Source: Lepidurus packardi
Taxonomy: Eukaryota > Arthropoda > Branchiopoda > Notostraca > Triopsidae
DNA length: 64,000 bases
Assembly (NCBI GenBank): GCA_023053545.1
Contig: JAKZAN010000002.1
Coordinates: 5,874,375 to 5,938,374, forward strand
Direction: 5' to 3'
Shown: one piece after another, positions 27,501-38,400 of the stretch
Position numbering within the stretch: the first letter of the stretch is position 1
How the letters are laid out: the number at the start of each line of letters is the position of its first letter
Program-made: the position numbers and the translations under genes
Notes under the pieces: model-generated
Told to the model about the DNA's origin: nothing
The model's input: only the letters and a program-made list of their open reading frames with translations
Database searches by the model: none

Positions 27501-30500
27501 TGTTTTTGAGTTTTCGAAAGGGTTGTTTTTGATAAGTAAATAGGGAGGACAAGCCTTTTCAAAGAACCCACTCAATAATTGTAGTCATATATCGCAAAAA
27601 GTCCGCGTGTGGAAAAGTATGAAATTCGACTTTAAAATATGTATTTACGATGTTAAGATTATAATAAATAGTTACCTCCTCGTTCGTCGCGAAACCGGCG
27701 TCCATCTTCGAGTACTGCAGTATCGCCATCTAGGAGGAGAGCTTCCAACTTCAAGTCTACCAAGGCGGAAGAATCTGCCAGTCGTAAATTGAAGTCACAT
27801 AAACGTAACTCCCGTGTGAGATTGGCAATTAATTGCGATATGGTGTAATTCGATTGCCCCGTTGTCTGTAAGAAAGCAACATTGTGAATAAGTATAGTTT
27901 CAAGGCTTCCAAATAAAGAGCATAATTATTTCTGACTTGTGTAAAAAATAATCCCTAAACAATTGGCTGATCCTTTTCATTCAAGTCTGACCACTTCCTT
28001 ATTCTAAATTTATTCCAACCGGCGAAAACTATATCTCATAATTCGATTCCAGACTAGTTCTCAGCACGCATCCAGGATGCCGGGTGTCAAATCGGACTTC
28101 CGACTCCTCTTCCGACTTTCCTTTCCTTGCTTTTGTCCGATCATTCTCTTTTGCTTATGGTTTAGCCTACTCATCATAATATTCTAGATCAAACTTGTAC
28201 AAAAACGTTCGCTCTCTCCCGATCGCCCTCCTTTTTGCTAGTTAAGATATGCGCATTCAAAGTCTTGGTGTTCTTACCCTTAGTTCTCATTGTTGTACCG
28301 GCGAATAGTTTTAAGAAACTCGGGATTCTACCGTTGAACCAAAAACGAACCCACAGCCTCCGCCAAACCACACGAAACAATCTCATTTAGCCCAAACCAG
28401 TTTTGTACACTTGTTATGCCGATTAACATCAAAAAGTAACAACTGACCAAATGTCCTTTCCGGCCGTCTTGAAAAAGAAGGCGGATCATGGGAATCTTAT
28501 CTGTCCTTAAGCACTTTCCTAAATCGTTTTGACAGTCCCTCTGTTGTTGCTGTTTACGTTTTTATCAGGTTACTATGGTAAACATAAGATTGAATGATAC
28601 CAAGAGTAGAGGCGCTGTAAGTTCAAAGGAATTAGGACCTGTCAAACGATTTAGAAAAGTGCTTGATTCGCCATCATTTTCAAGATGGTCGTAAAAGACA
28701 CCTGGTCAATTCCATAACTGACTCCTACTTTTCCCTAATAGCTAAAACTCCACAAGCGCCCAAAAATGTCTTATGAGGTTTGAAAGCAATCGGCGCTTGT
28801 TTACTTAACCCCCGACCTACTAAAACAGTAACCCAGGTATCCGCATATGGTAGCGTATTGCAGTGGGTTTCGTGAGTTAGTCGCGGTTCATAGGACCCGA
28901 ACCAGGCATGGGGTGCTGAAAAAAAATAGCACTGGCTAGCCGGACCCTTTTTTGTTAACATTAAAAGCAGCAATTTGCATAAAAGCGTGTTCAGCCATGT
29001 CCGGCATCCTTGTGTCGGGGTCTGACGTCCTTCTTTCGAGTCGTCCTTGTATCTACTTCCCATTTTATTGTTCATAGTATTTGATTCGTAAATATATGGA
29101 AAGTAATATATAATAATAACGTTAAAAATAGATCCATTTCGTGATACAAACGGATAATTTTAGTATTTCTATTTCGAATAGATTGTGTTCATTTTCTGCC
29201 GTAGAAAGCTAAGCTTTCCGGAAGCGTTCCGGTCTTTTCATCCAGACTTCATGGCAATTTCCGCTCCGTTTGGGCTCGTTTCATCCTGACTCAGCTGCAA
29301 TTGCAGGCTTCCATCCTCTTCGTAATGACCTAATCGTAGTAAACTTGTCTTCCTGTTTCATGGAATTCCCTTAACATGTTTTATGATACTTCTACAGTAA
29401 TACAAGTTCCGTAGTTACATTATTGACTTTCCAAGATACGGTTATGCAATTAAGGCTGGGAATTTCCATTTTGGAATACTATTTTTTTTACCGAGTCCAG
29501 AAGTTTTCCCAGGTACAAAAATCGCTAATTAAGCTGCATCATGCCTTGTGTTAAAATAATTGGTAGTTACTAATTATACTAATAACCAAGCTAAGTAACC
29601 AAAAAGGCGTGTTCTATAGGATGTTGTCCTGTACTTGGGTCTGGTTGTTTCCGCTCGAATGTTTTCCACAGTTTCTTGTAGTTAAGCTGGACTAAAAAGC
29701 GGTCAACCAAGTCTCTCATACATCCATGTCCACTTGAACAGGTGCTGACACGCATCCAAGCTCTTCGTCCAGTACGAAAAGAGTGTCCAATGCGAAAATA
29801 ATTACCACATGGCGGACGTAGATGAACCAGCCCCTTCTACAACTCATCTCTCAAAAAATTGATTGTCCTTAAAGATAAAAAAGAAAAAAGAATGAAAGGT
29901 ACCTATTTGTTTTTGTCGTTTATGCGTAGGCTATAATAGTGCTTGGTTTGTGAAATATGACCACTGCAGTTATCAAATATACCTCGACACAATTAAACCC
30001 ATACATGTCCTTCATTTCACCTTGAAAATTAGAACTCCCCCTTTCGGACTTTTTCTGGTTTTAGAAGCCTTTTTTAAGTTTTCCGGGTTTTTTTCTAACC
30101 CTATCCTATTTATAAAAACTAACTTCCTGAGCGTATTTTTTTGGATCGCTAACGCTGGGGAAAAAAAAGATTCATTAACGGCATTTCTAAATCAGCAGTC
30201 AAGCCACATTTGGTGTACCTTGAACCGCGTTTCCGTACCTTTACACATCTTAATTATTCCTAGACGTATCCCGTGCAGCCCTAGGGTGCTTCTTATAACT
30301 CTCCCTTGCAAGTTGTAGGCCTTAAACATACTAAAAACGCACTCTGCATGTGTCCGTGACTCTGCAAAAGTCCTGCAAGTGACTTTTCAAACTACTGATG
30401 GATTGAAGTACATACCCAAGGTTAACAACAGTCTTAAGGCCTCCATCTCCATAATCGGATCGTTTTGACTATCTTAAAGCTTAAACAACATGAGCCCTAC

Positions 30501-31550
30501 TCTGTTACCAATTACCGCTTAAGATCAAAAGTTGCCAATTTGTTCCTAGCCTTCGGACAAGCTTGCTCTCGGAAAATGCTTTGAAACTATTAACGAATCG
30601 GTTTACAAATTTATGTTGGGGTAACTGAATACAAAAGGCGGATTTTTCGATTAAAAAAAAAAAAAAAAAAAAAAAAAGAATACAAAAGGTTAAATGTGTT
30701 AAGGCCATTTACCCATAATTGACGGGATCAAAAAAGAGAAAGTTTCTCAACTCTCAATGTTTAAAAAGCATTTAACAAGATATTTAGCTAGGACTTGTCA
30801 TTGTTTTCATATCTATAAGTTTAGTCTTTTTTTTTTTTTTTTTTTTTAAGTCTTGTTTTCTTTCGTAGTAAATGAAGAAGCATCCATAGCATTTTTCCTT
30901 TTAGTTATAACGATTTCCGTCTTTGGTTTTTAGCACCATGACCAATTTGTTTCGGAGTTATCATCACAGCATGACTGTGACTGTGCTGACGAATGACACG
31001 TAAGTTCGCACCTAAAGCCGTATAACCTAGGTCGTAACTCAAGCACGTTTTGTCAAAGATCTGCTCGCTTGTTTGCTTAAAAATGGATAAATGCCTCCTA
31101 AATGGCTTAAAACTGCTTATTTGAGACTGCGGGATAGGTTAACTTTCTCTTCATCTCTCTGTGTCTTTCCACGTATACAAGGTAATCAAAAACTCTATAG
31201 TACACATATGTGGAACAAATTCTGCCGTTCCCAACATTAGCAAGACATCGTGATAAAAGGTCCCAATCCCAATTGGTGTTTTGTTAACCATAATAGTATA
31301 TTTTCCTTACCTTTCGAGTTTGTCCGTCAGGCAAAATCACGGTTACGGTAACGATCCGTATCTTCTTACGGGATTTCACTAATTTGGGCCTCGGCACTGT
31401 AAACACGTTCTCGGGCGCTAAAGTCTTATTCGCGATCTTGTCTTGTAAGAAATTTGGCACTTTAGACATCAAACTCAATCGGCGCGTAATCTTCCGGCCC
31501 AGAAGTGCAAGTTTAGGTCGTTTTTCACTCACTTCTGGAACTTCCGCCAT
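7520..31550 (-). CDS. RhoGEF (Dbl family) with N-terminal RBD-like domain, PLEKHG5/Syx-like
   Basis: A guanine-nucleotide exchange factor expected to activate Rho GTPases at membranes or junctions. Exons read on the minus strand: 31550-31311 (MAEVPEVSE..., ending in a beta strand with LPDGQTRK), 27865-27676 (in phase; completes a ubiquitin-like Ras-binding fold ending LEDGRRFRDE), 25379-25186 (DH start: FLFSEREYAV, IFGGIEPI), 24183-24139 (candidate), 19890-19821 (SLFSKQFWAQYDVFL) and 18308-18206 (EFVEFCKLRRG...LLALP, the end of DH helix CR2). Phases agree at 31311/27865 (0), 27676/25379 (1) and 19821/18308 (2). An RBD followed by DH-PH is the known layout of the PLEKHG5 group. The DH helix that normally starts VQR.PRY and the PH domain were not located between 8.1 and 18.2 kb. 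The gene probably ends at 7520. The family call is firm for DH and moderate for PLEKHG5. Confidence 0.72.
8861..9530. repeat. tandem repeat, about 171 bp x ~4
   Basis: Units begin with TGAGTTTACTCTTCAATCCA at 8861, 9032, 9203 and 9375, giving periods of 171, 171 and 172 bp. Copies share an A/T-rich core (ctcaataactagcttattaa) and differ by only a few substitutions and short indels, so the expansion is recent. The last copy is shortened. A 33-base T tract follows. Confidence 0.95.
9540..9573. repeat. poly-T tract (>30 bases)
   Basis: An uninterrupted run of about 33 T directly follows the 171-bp tandem array. On the minus strand, which is the coding strand of the surrounding gene, it reads as poly-A. 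It could be the tail of a retroposed sequence or simple slippage. Confidence 0.9.
12970..13680. repeat. tandem repeat, 236 bp x 3
   Basis: The anchor GGTGTCGATCCCCCACATAA occurs at 13071, 13307 and 13543, a period of exactly 236 bp. Copies are nearly identical. On the minus strand each keeps the same open frame (APSDSVFVLQKDRFLRFKKG) preceded by a TTCTACAG acceptor-like site. I treat it as an intronic repeat because no domain is recognised and the same-frame openness follows from the near identity. Confidence 0.95.
15765..15950. repeat. imperfect tandem duplication, about 95 bp x 2
   Basis: Two adjacent copies share TTTCGGCTGAATA, ATCAGAGGTCACGAAAATT, TTTTATTCTTAA and CTTGGGACAA blocks in the same order. 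The second copy carries an extra GTGAAAATT duplication inside it. No coding role is evident. Confidence 0.9.
24139..24183 (-). CDS. candidate small DH exon with awkward donor
   Basis: A long T tract and CAG acceptor precede 15 codons (RKVDFEDIDTQAIRI) that fit the expected 14-18 residue gap in the DH domain between ...KMLINK and GSLFSK. Reading I-G-S-L-F across the junction would recreate the common DH pattern IG.LF. The available donor (ATT|GTAGTG) leaves phase 0, whereas the next exon needs phase 1, so the join is off by one base with canonical sites. Either this is a noncanonical junction, a base error, or the true exon is elsewhere. Confidence 0.35.
26229..26271 (-). CDS. candidate alternative first exon of the RhoGEF
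   Basis: ATG at 26271 gives 14 codons (MEEKLKDRESKVPA) plus one base, then a CCG|GTAAAA donor. Its end phase (1) is identical to that of the RBD exon ending at 27676, so both can splice to the DH exon at 25379 and create a GAA (Glu) codon. No acceptor AG lies directly upstream, which fits an independent start rather than an internal exon. If used, the isoform lacks the RBD. Short length makes chance possible. Confidence 0.4.
30653..30847. repeat. poly-A and poly-T tracts in RhoGEF intron 1
   Basis: A run of about 25 A (30653-30677) is followed 150 bp later by a run of about 21 T (30827-30847). The tracts are complementary and could pair. No encoded protein or target-site duplication is seen between them. 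Confidence 0.8.
31311..31550 (-). CDS. RhoGEF exon 1, start of RBD-like fold
   Basis: The ATG at 31550 opens 80 codons with no stop, ending exactly at an AAG|GTAAGG donor. The N-terminus is basic and polar (KRPKLALLGRKITRRLSL), and the last 15 residues form an alternating hydrophobic strand (IVTVTVILPDGQT) typical of the first hairpin of Ras-binding and ubiquitin folds. Splicing to 27865 continues in phase 0. The start is chosen because an in-frame upstream extension has only GTG and runs into noncoding sequence. The intron that follows is about 3.4 kb. Confidence 0.7.
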
Positions 31551-33070
31551 ATTATAGATTCGAAAAATCACTGTAGTTCCACCTTTGAAAAAAAAAAATT
31601 AGCCACCGTCGCCAAACCAAATTTGCCTTATAACGTACGAGACTGGCTCACAAGGCACCTGTTCTTCAAGACAGGTATACATGGACTACATACACCTGAG
31701 TAGCTTATTGCGCCTATACGGGCAAAGTTAAAACTATTGTTCCAGGGCCTGGGTAACATGTTCAGCCCTCGGATCTCGATCTCGAATCTACCAACAGACG
31801 TCAAAGTCGCGATTTAGCTATGGTGCGCTACCACAAAGAAAGAAGTAAAACACCATGGGAATGATCTGAATGTCACGTCGATCTAATAATAGGTTTGTTT
31901 CTAGTACTACTGGTTGGAAGCTTCCTGCTGAACTTGAGTGACGGCGATAAGAGCGCTATAGACAGGTTTTGCTGGACATCCATGGTGTGACACGTAGCGG
32001 TGGTAAACATGCTATTAGCGATCGAAAAAAGCATTTGCCGAGTTAGCTTGGTCCTTGGGAAAGGAATTTTCTCAACGGTTTTAGAAAAAAAGGTATTCTG
32101 GAAGCGCCTCAAAAGTAAGAGAGGAAATGGTAGAGGGTTAACCGTTACTTATAGTTTATAGGAACCGCTTTCGATCTGCGTTGAATGTCTGTCAGTTTGC
32201 GATATTGTATCCGGCCACGGTACCGAATTGTAATTAGATAACGAAATCATCGCAAAGCTGTAGCAAAAATCTTGATTAGCCAAAATCGGTAACAGTCTTG
32301 GTTGTTTTTCTTACATAATTTTGTTAAATTATGAAAGAACTGTATAAGTTAGATTAGAAAATCCTCGCAGGGTACGTGGATATTTAACCTAGCTTAGAAA
32401 GTTCTTCACAGTCTATCTGGAAGCTTCGTTGCAAGTCTTTGTGTATTTCTTTTGGGTATCGAGCAACGTGTCTGTCTTGGAAACTTTTTTCGGTTTCGAC
32501 ATGGGAGTTTGGGGATGGTTATGGTGCTTGTGCTGCCTTGAGATTTTGAACTTTTATCGAGATTTTCTCACATTTTTTTCTTTTCTTTTCCAGATATCGC
32601 TTACGTATCGGAACAGGTGTCATCGCCTTGGTTAGCTTTGATGTTTATGAAGGCATGTTTGGAAAAATGCTTGAAAATTTCGCACATTTTTTATCTTCTT
32701 TTTAAAGTCTTTGAGAAGGATAATCTTGCTTTTTTTTACTGAAAGTATTGCTATTCATTTGCAACGCGGAAGAATAGTTTGTGCAAGAAATTCGTCTATT
32801 TTGTAACTTGTTAAATATTACCATTGTGTCTTTAAAATTACAATAAAATGTGATAATAAAGTGAGGACAAAATTGCTGAAAAATAATTCGGTACGTTAAA
32901 ATTCAGATGATGCCAATTTATTGTTTACGTTATAGCGTTGATTTAGAAGCCACATAAACCGAAACAACCTTCCGTAGTCAGGAAATGTTGGCGTTCCCTT
33001 TGCAACCTTCTCGGAAGAACTCCCTACGTATATTTCTGGTGTAATCGTAATAAACGCTGAATGTTCCTGA
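31551..33070. other. upstream region of RhoGEF; one weak plus-strand exon candidate
   Basis: This is the presumed RhoGEF promoter side. On the plus strand a strong acceptor (tttcttttccag) at 32582-32593 opens a 36-codon frame (YRLRIGTGVIALVSF...) that stops near 32703, and two AATAAA-type signals follow near 32842-32858. This could be the 3' exon of a small gene, but I found no convincing upstream exon and recognise no family. Confidence 0.25.
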
Positions 33071-33071
33071 A

Positions 33072-33462
33072 AAATACACCCGGATCTGCTGTCAATCTGC
33101 AGTGCTATGATTTGGTTGCGCCTTCAGATTAAAGAAGAAACGTAGAATTATAAACCGAGTTGTAAGAGGGAATTAATCCAAAGTTATTACTTCTGTCGTG
33201 CTTTCCGTGTCCTTGGTGATCCGTCTTGACTGCGATGGTAGGAAACTGGTTTACTCCACATCGGCTTGCGAACCTTTCGAGCTTGGGTATCATTGAGGGA
33301 TTGCGGCAAGCACTGTAATTAACAGTCTTCCTCGGTGACAAATCAGTCATCATTGCCTTTACACTGCTGTAGTTGAAGCTTTCCCAAACATTGGCGTTAA
33401 AAAGGAGAGCTTCATTCATCTTTCGCTTTTGTTCGTCGTTATATTCAAAAAGCAAACTAAAA
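33072..33462 (-). pseudogene. degenerate Kunitz-domain gene
   Basis: In shifted frames the minus strand still shows the second half of a Kunitz domain (FNYSS, CKGNDD, stop, FVTEEDC, stop, LQCLPQSL) followed by a GHGKH linker like that of the exon ending at 35870 in the multi-Kunitz gene. At 33072-33110 a remnant of the next Kunitz start (aligned to ADPGFC) remains. Two in-frame stops, a frameshift and the loss of the YGG residues and first cysteines show it is dead. The linker and intron blocks resemble the region 35.76-35.90 kb. It is adjacent to a broken FAU copy, repeating the order Kunitz-FAU seen at 50.4-52.4 kb. Confidence 0.75.
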
Positions 33463-33479
33463 GTTCGCATTTTAGGGAC

Positions 33480-34044
33480 TACTGTATGACGCAGGATAAA
33501 ATCTTGGTAGCACTTTCTTAACGTCCGGTAGTGTTGAGTTAGGATTCTCGTGTGAGTTTGTTTTTCGCTTAATTTCTATATCTACGTTTTCCGTTTTCCT
33601 TTAAAAACCTGTATTGGAATTTATATTTAGTTTACAAGAGATCGCCAACATGCAAACTACAATACGCGGTAAGGAAACCCACTTGGTGGATATTCCTGCT
33701 AATGCCACTATTTCCGAATTAAAGGTAACCCCATGTTCTTTTCTTTCTGTAACGTACATTCATAAGAAGTCTCAAACGAGTTCTTAGTAAATGTCTGTCA
33801 TAGGCTCGTATTTTAGCCTGTTTCAGAAAGCATATGGACGGTTCAGGTCAGCTTAAACTATAGTTTTTGCCGATAATCAGCTTTCCTAAATCAAGAAAAA
33901 CGGAGTTTTTAATTCCTGGTATAGTCTGGCTGGCTTATCTCCATGATACGTTCAGTCAGTTTGATCCAAACATGGTTTCTTTGGTGCCAAGCACAAGACG
34001 GAGTTGAATTAACGTTATGTTTAACTTTCTAGGTGATGTGCACG
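33480..34044 (+). pseudogene. truncated duplicate of FAU (FUBI-eS30)
   Basis: The promoter/5' UTR (33480-33649), coding exon 1 (33650-33724, 25 codons, intact) and its GTAACC donor are close copies of 51480-51740. The second exon is cut after about 15 bases (GCTCGTATTTTAGCC) and fuses to intron-2 sequence (33823-34032, like 51975-52181). The third exon is reached only as GTGATGTGCACGGA and then breaks off into retroelement-like sequence at about 34045. The ribosomal protein part is absent, so no functional eS30 can be made. The splice sites are preserved, so a short transcript is conceivable. Confidence 0.9.
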
Positions 34045-34360
34045 GATGTGATGTGGACTTTCATGGGCCTTGACTTGTATCAGGACCGCTCCAAGTCCTA
34101 GGATAGTGGCATCGGTATGGATTTCTGTGTGGAATCCTTCTTCGACGTGAGGGATTTCGGGATTTTCTCGGATTTTTCGTTGCACATTTGAAGAGATGGG
34201 ACACCAGCGCACAAGATACCAATAGCTTCATGTAGTTGAAGCGTCCATCCAAATATAATGCGTGTATACTTCGTGTTTGGTCCAGAGAACATCGGGCAGC
34301 GACAGCTATTGAGAAAGCAGCAGACGGCGATGCTACTTCGCTTGTCTTTAACAACGAAAC
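34021..34360 (-). mobile_element. Ty3/gypsy-like RT-RNase H fragment
   Basis: The minus strand reads PHVEEGFHTEIHTDATILGL followed by GAVLIQ, the hallmark start of the RNase H-like domain that follows gypsy reverse transcriptases (pattern E.HTDAS..G.GAVL.Q). The frame is short and closes within about 60 codons, and no protease, integrase or LTR is seen nearby. It is a decayed piece. FAU intron-2 copies flank it on both sides (33846-34032 and 34464-34600). Confidence 0.55.
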
Positions 34361-34463
34361 GAAGAAGCATTTAACTGAAGTAGTCTTTCATCGAAATCTC
34401 AGCCGTCCAAGTTCGGTTCTGTTCGTCTTTCTACAGGTAAAGTTTTGGGATTTTTTTAATTAA

Positions 34464-34640
34464 TGTGGACGGTTCAGGTCAGCTTAAATTTAATAGTTTT
34501 TGCCGATAATCAGCTTTCCAAAATTAAGACAAATGGAAATTAATTCCTGGAATACTCTGCCTGACTTGTCTTTGTAATACGTTCAGTCAGTGTTAACCCG
34601 AACATAGCTTCAATGATTCAAAAAAGAGGAAATTGTCGTA
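34464..34640 (+). repeat. second copy of FAU intron-2 segment
   Basis: The blocks TGGACGGTTCAGGTCAGCTT, TTTTTGCCGATAATCAGCTTT and ACGTTCAGTCAGT match the real FAU intron 2 (about 51987-52115) and the broken copy at 33838-33960, with more divergence. It has no coding content. The remainder to 35205 has no recognised gene; part of it (34664-34760) is open in plus frame but unrecognised. Confidence 0.8.
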
Positions 34641-35205
34641 ACGTTTCTTTTTTTTAACATTTCAGGCAGAAGTTACCGCCATATTGATCCGTATATGTCC
34701 AAAGACCTGTGGACCAATTCAGGAAGCATTTATACCACTGGGAAATATGCACAAAAATTAAGAGAGGAATAGACCGTCTATTTTTTCTTTTATTGCACGT
34801 TCAATCTTCATTCAAAAAACACATTTTACTGTTAAGTGCTTCCCCAGCAACAACTCCATTGCTTATGTTGATCTGCTTTTGAGGAATTTCATCGCGTTGG
34901 ACATCATGAGCAGCCTGTAAAGGGAGCTAAAACTAGCAAAGCTGGAAAGGGAACGGCAACTGTATGTACGTACAACGTAAGCGTAATTTCCAGAAGGTTT
35001 TTTCTGTTTTTAGAAAATGATTTATTCGAACTGTTGGTATATATGAAACTTTTTGCAGAAATTATAGCATTCGTATAGCAATACAATCTTTCGTGGATGT
35101 CAGGAAAACAAGAACTTTCGATAATCTCTATAGGCATGAACATTTAAAGCATATGTATTCACCATAAGTGACCAAGCTGTCTCTTTAAATGACTGGTTTT
35201 AAATG

Positions 35206-35420
35206 TTAATCCTCCTTATCTTCGCTACTTGTCTCGTCGCTAGAGTCATCTTTACTTTCGTCCTTCCCTTTACTTTTACCCTTCTCTTTAGTTTTACCCT
35301 TCTCTTTAACTTCATCCTTCTCTTTAGATTCTGCCTTCTCCTCGTCGGTAGATTCCACAGGATCAACCTGGGGTAGAGTAGCTTTACGTGGGACAGGGAC
35401 ACAAGCCATTTTTGTGCACG
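35206..35420 (-). other. charged Lys/Glu/Ser repeat tail of the papilin-like protein
   Basis: The C-terminal about 60 residues carry short degenerate repeats ([20 protein letters not shown]) and end in an acidic stretch ([12 protein letters not shown]). The DNA shows matching imperfect repeats (tctttactttta / ccttctcttta). Such tails are often matrix- or mineral-binding, or simply flexible; the function is not known. Confidence 0.8.
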
Positions 35421-38400
35421 TCAAATCAGGAGGAGTTATGCATACACAGTCAACACAGTTGTCTTTCTTGGACAGCTTCTCTCCCTTGTTCAGTGTAAGG
35501 TTCCCAAACCGACATACGCTGTTTGTAGGAAGTGTCGCTAGAGCAAACAAAGTAAAATCTTAGCAACAGAATTTCGTGGGTTAGGAAGACACGACTGATT
35601 TACCTGTGGTGTTGCTTTCGGGGCCACAATGTTCAAGACACTCTTGTTGGGTGCGGAAGTTGTTGGCATTGCCTTTGCAGCCTCCGTAAATAAACAGCTT
35701 ACATTCGTTTGTAGCAGAGTCATAATGGAAACGCGACATATAAGCCAGACAAAAGCCAGGATCTGCTGGCAAGCTGCAGTGAGTTTTGGCGTTACCTATT
35801 AGTTTTTTTAAATGAAGAAATACATGTATATAGTTAGTGTGGAGAGTGAATCTAATCCAAGTTTATTACTCTTTTTGTGTTTTCCGTGCCCGTGGTGTCC
35901 CATGATCTCGTCGTATTCTTTACGACTGATCCCTTTGCCACAGCGTACTTGACATTCTTCGGCAGTGAGATAATTATTTGCATTGCCTTCGCAGCCTCCA
36001 TAACTGAAAGGCTCACATTTGCCTGTTTGAGAATTGTGAAAGAATCTGGGAGCATCCATGCGGCATGGACCCGGATCCTTTGGCAATTTGCATTGTTCGC
36101 GACCTAAATTAGGAAGGTGCTTGCTCCGAGGTTGTACAGTTTCAGGTCCTGATCCTTGAGCTCCAGTTTGGCATGCCGTTTCGCATTCTTTTTGCGTGTG
36201 GAAGTTATTCTTGTTGCCACTACACCCGCCAAAATCAAACTTTTCACAAAGTCCAGTGACAGAGTTGTGGAAATATCTCGGTTTGGCGGCCCTGCACGGT
36301 CCAACGTCCGAGGGTAGGGAGCAGAATTCTGGCAAATAAAATAAATAATTATTAAATCACTCGTGATCAAGTTAAATAAATATTTTGAACAGTTGTGTTG
36401 ATTTAACCAAATACATATTTATTTAGTTAATTTAATTACGTAATATTCCGACTTGTCGTTATTTGGAGATAATGAATTAAAAATGTAGCTATAGTATTTA
36501 ACATACATTATTTGTATGGATTCTCTTTGTTACCTGGAATTGTTGGTGGACTGACCCTTGCTTCAAGTGCCACATCTGGAAGGATGAGACTAGATTCGCT
36601 AGTTACTGCTAGTCCTGCCTTGGCTCCGTCTGTTTCGGCTTCCGAAGGATCAACTGGTGCCATTCTGGCTTCGATGACCGAGTCTGTCTTGGGTTTACAT
36701 TCCGTCTCACAAAGAGCCAAAGTAATAAAGTTGTTGTCGTTGCCTACACAACCACCGTACGAAAAGGATTCACATTGTTGCGATGTAGCATTGAAAAAGA
36801 AACGCGGCTTCTTCGCTCGACAAGGACCTTTAGCCAGTGGCAGGCTACAAACTAGAAGTAGATCAAGATTGATAGTAGGAACGAGATGTGAATTTTTTTT
36901 AAGAATGAATGATAATTCTTACTTGAAATGTTTTGAGCACTTGGGTCGGAGGTTTTGCTACAACGTGTCTCGCAGTCCTGTTGAGTAAAAAATCGGTTCC
37001 CGTTACCTTTGCACCCTCCGTACATGAAACGCTGGCACGCACCCGCCGCACCGTCATAGTAATACAAAGGTACAAATCCTCGGCAGGGTCCCGGATCTTT
37101 TGGATGCTGACACACATCCTCCGCAGGCTTATGTGGCAAAACTAATTCAGTCAAGGAACAACACATAAACACTCGCTGAAAATGAAGAGGATAATGTAAT
37201 ATACTTCTTGGGGCAATGTCCGTTGGCGCAGAGACGTTTTCTAACCTAACACCCGCGCAAGCTTGTTCGCATTCCGCTTCAGTGGTGAATCTGTTCTTGT
37301 TGCCCTATTTAGGAAGGTACGGAAATTTGGTAAGCTTTATGGAACTTGTACAGTAAAGTAAACATAGAACAAACGTGAACTCACGTGGCAACCTCCATAG
37401 TAGAAGCCCAAACATTTTTGTGTAGCAGCATCGTAATGGAACCTGAAAGAGCTAGCCTTGCATCTTCCCACATCCTTTGGAAGCAGACAGTGGGACTGAT
37501 TCAATGGCTGATGACGGAGTGTTGAGCGGTCAATCTTAAAAGGTAGCGTAACTGCATGCACTGGAGGAGTTGCTTTATGCTCTTCACCGGTTGCTGGAAA
37601 CAGAACGATTTGTTGTAGTTAAGTATAGTTTAAGAGCACCATAAATCATTAGACTTACGACAGTAGAAGTCTACTGGACAACAAACGCCATCTTCGTATA
37701 CTGGCACACAAGCCGAAGGCAATTGATGGAAACAGACTTCGTCAGAGCAACCATACCCCTTTTCATCTGCAAGTGATTAATTTAAATAAAATTAAATGTA
37801 TAGCTTTTTTTAAGTATGTGATAAACCGTTATTTACCAGTGTAGTTGGCAGTGCAAATGCATTTTCTGCAAGGGGTAGGATAAAAGATACCTCCTTCAAG
37901 TTCAGTCTGATTATTGGCAGTGCAAGTAGACAGAGGCCTGGCCAAATCTAGATGGGAAAAAGTTCAGGTTTCACGTTAAGAGGAAAGCAAGTTCTGTACC
38001 GCAGTTCCATTCGTTGCAGCACTGACCCGGCACTTTGACAATTCTGCAGTCAGTCGAAGGAGGGTTACCTAACGGTGGGCAGGTCTGTAGTGTGCAAATA
38101 ACGGAAGCCTTCGTTCTATTGGAAATAAAATGTTAATATATCGGCTATATTGTGACTAATGGTCGCACGTGTAGGGTTTGGTAGGAGGCATACAACTACA
38201 GTTATAGCAAGGATCGTCAAGAGTAATGGCAGGAATAGGACCTGCTTCGTAGCCTTGTCCTTTGTATAAGCATACATGATTTTTCGGCTCGATCAGTGGT
38301 TCTTCTGCGGTAATGGTAATTAATAGCAAATTAATTCATTCATTCATAGACGTACCAGTCTCAGCGTCGCAGGAATAGCTTGTAGGACAACAAGCGCCGT

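Noticed and set aside
30653..30847. Poly-A/poly-T pair as a processed pseudogene or SINE boundary
   Set aside because: No gene-derived or repetitive body is recognisable between or beside the tracts, and no target-site duplication is seen.
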